Shown one piece after another: positions 14,476 through 15,574 of a stretch of DNA of 15,574 nucleotides; positions within the stretch are counted from its first letter, which is position 1, and each line of letters begins with the position of its first letter. The translations under genes and the position numbers were made by a program. Where the stretch lies: contig SFIS01000060.1 in NCBI GenBank assembly GCA_004555245.1, positions 1-15,574 of the forward strand, given 5' to 3'. Below the pieces are notes generated by a model. The model did no database searches, was not told where the DNA came from, and saw nothing but the letters and a program-made list of their open reading frames with translations. This DNA is from Bacteroidales bacterium. GTDB taxonomy: Bacteria > Bacteroidota > Bacteroidia > Bacteroidales > Bacteroidaceae.

Positions 14476-15432
14476 ATGAAACCCCGCACCCTCATTCTCT
14501 CCCTCCTCTCTGTCCTTGTAGTTTCCGTTGTCGCCGGCAGTTTCTACATGTTGTCTTTCTCTCTGGACGCTGACGTCGATCGTGGTGATGTTGACCGTTC
14601 GCTTGCCGTGCTATACGACCGCGCTCCCTATATGCGCCCGTGGACGGACAGTGTGCGTAGTAACGGTCTGTTGCGCGACACCACCATCGTCATGCCTTCC
14701 GGCGAGCGACATCACGCCCTCTATATGCGGTGTGACAGTGCCCGCGGCAAGACAGCCGTCATTGTGCACGGCTATAAAGACGACTGCTACAAGTTCCTCT
14801 TTCTCGGCAGGATGTATCATCAGCATTTCGGCTACAACATCCTCCTTCCCGACCTCCATGCCCATGGCATGAGCGAGGGCGGCGACATACAGATGGGCTG
14901 GAAAGACCGTCTCGATGTCATGCGTTGGACAGCCTTAGCCGACAGCCTCTTTGCCGACGGCCGCCATCCCTCGCGCATCGTGGTGCATGGTGTCTCTATG
15001 GGAGCCGCCACGACGATGTGCCTGTCAGGCGAGAGCAGCCTCTGTCCGTCAGTCTGTGCCTTTGTCGAAGACTGTGGATATACGAGTGTGTGGTACGAGT
15101 TCTCTCTTCAGCTGCGCCGGCAGTTTTCTTTGCCGGCGTTTCCGTTGATGCATACGACGAGCCTGCTTTGCAAACTCTGTCACGGTTGGTCGTTCTGCGA
15201 GGCTTCTCCACTTTCGCAAGTGTCGCGGTGCCGTTTGCCTATGCTCTTCATCCACGGCGACGCCGACACCTTCGTGCCTTACTCCATGCTTCGCCCGCTC
15301 TACGACGCCAAGCCGGGACCGAAGGCAGTGTATGTGGCGAAAGGTTCCGAGCATGCGCGGGCATATCTCGACAATCCGGAGGCATACACCTCTGCCGTCC
15401 GCCGCTTCCTCCGTTCCTGTTTTGACGAATAG
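14476..15432 (+). CDS. membrane-anchored alpha/beta hydrolase
   Basis: Alpha/beta-hydrolase fold protein of 318 residues. A strong hydrophobic segment at 6-28 acts as signal anchor or signal peptide, so the enzyme domain probably faces the periplasm. The fold's landmarks are in order: HGY (98-100, oxyanion loop), LPDLHAHGMSEG (124-135), nucleophile S174 in HGVSMGA (171-177), acid D264 in IHGDADTFVP (259-268) and H293 in GSEHARAY (290-297). The family resembles the serine aminopeptidase S33 / BAAT-type hydrolases found widely in Bacteroidetes. The substrate could be an ester, amide or peptide and cannot be told from sequence. It has 11 cysteines in the mature part, several clustered at 182-200 and 232-252. 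This is high for an exported protein. The ATG at 14476 has no Shine-Dalgarno sequence but an A-rich leader. It lies 107 nt after the trpB-like gene, with a hairpin between. Confidence 0.88.
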   Translation: MKPRTLILSLLSVLVVSVVAGSFYMLSFSLDADVDRGDVDRSLAVLYDRAPYMRPWTDSVRSNGLLRDTTIVMPSGERHHALYMRCDSARGKTAVIVHGYKDDCYKFLFLGRMYHQHFGYNILLPDLHAHGMSEGGDIQMGWKDRLDVMRWTALADSLFADGRHPSRIVVHGVSMGAATTMCLSGESSLCPSVCAFVEDCGYTSVWYEFSLQLRRQFSLPAFPLMHTTSLLCKLCHGWSFCEASPLSQVSRCRLPMLFIHGDADTFVPYSMLRPLYDAKPGPKAVYVAKGSEHARAYLDNPEAYTSAVRRFLRSCFDE

Positions 15433-15451
15433 TATCTGTTGAAGTAAACAG

Positions 15452-15490
15452 GCGGATGACATTATATTATTGGTAATTATTGTTGTCCGC
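15452..15490 (+). terminator. possible hairpin terminator after the hydrolase
   Basis: GCGGATGACA (15452-15461) and TGTTGTCCGC (15481-15490) form a 10-bp stem with two wobbles. The AT-rich interior can pair further (ATTA/TAAT) around TTGG. It starts 19 nt after the hydrolase stop. It is followed by TAAAACTT and not by a clean T run, so termination is uncertain. Confidence 0.35.
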
Positions 15491-15505
15491 TAAAACTTCG
15501 TCCCT

Positions 15506-15533
15506 CGCGTGCACGTGTATGCATGCACATGCA
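15506..15533. other. 28-nt alternating pyrimidine-purine tract
   Basis: Every base from 15506 to 15533 alternates pyrimidine/purine without a break. The tract includes the palindromes CGTGCACG (15508-15515) and TGCATGCA (15520-15527). Such tracts with many CG, CA/TG steps can adopt left-handed Z-form under negative supercoiling. It lies in the non-coding right end of the window. Its link to a gene beyond the edge is unknown. Confidence 0.6.
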
Positions 15534-15574
15534 AGCCTCGAAAAATAAAAAATTGGGCTGGCTCCTGTTTGAGG

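Noticed and set aside
1..15574. CRISPR array, insertion sequence, tRNA or phage signal
   Set aside because: No spaced direct repeats, no transposase, integrase or terminal repeats, and no tRNA-like arms were found when reading both strands.

Overview
The window looks like chromosomal DNA from a Bacteroidales bacterium, most likely a relatively GC-rich Prevotella-type member of the Prevotellaceae. Three things support this. Several intergenic sequences match the Bacteroidetes promoter form (TTTG, about 19 nt, TAnnTTTG). Leaders lack Shine-Dalgarno sequences and are rich in C and A. The gene families and their sequence style are typical of Bacteroidetes. Genus and species cannot be fixed from the sequence alone.

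Layout. Positions 1-669 hold no convincing protein gene. They contain an intrinsic terminator for leftward transcription, a short rightward terminator-like hairpin, and a rightward promoter that may drive a small RNA. From 12683 down to 670, eight genes lie on the minus strand. In transcription order they are sufB (Fe-S cluster scaffold), a polysaccharide flippase, a small membrane-anchored DUF4230 protein, a fused SpmA/SpmB-type nucleoside-recognition membrane protein, parE (topoisomerase IV subunit B), an S41 processing protease, a PAP2 phosphatase with a C-terminal outer-membrane-barrel-like half, and a second S41 protease. Gaps are -4 to 109 nt. Only the gap upstream of sufB shows a consensus promoter, so a long multicistronic unit is possible. 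The first S41 gene and the PAP2 gene overlap by ATGA.

Positions 12684-13000 are a divergent control region. Two strong promoters sit back to back, one reading left into sufB and one reading right into a TrpB2-type PLP enzyme. The rightward leader can form a hairpin followed by six T. The trpB-like gene ends at a long nested hairpin with a terminator-like tail, followed by a membrane-anchored alpha/beta hydrolase. The right end (15433-15574) holds a hairpin and a 28-nt perfectly alternating pyrimidine-purine tract.

Working together: the genes are mainly housekeeping and cell-envelope functions, namely protein processing, lipid or polyprenyl phosphate hydrolysis, glycan export, DNA decatenation and Fe-S assembly. 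I see no mobile element, CRISPR array, defence island or secondary-metabolite cluster. The most unusual signals are a repeated palindrome (TTCTTCG-N7-CGAAGAA) placed 32-33 nt upstream of two separate start codons, the cysteine-heptad repeat in the PAP2-barrel protein, and the structured divergent sufB/trpB region.
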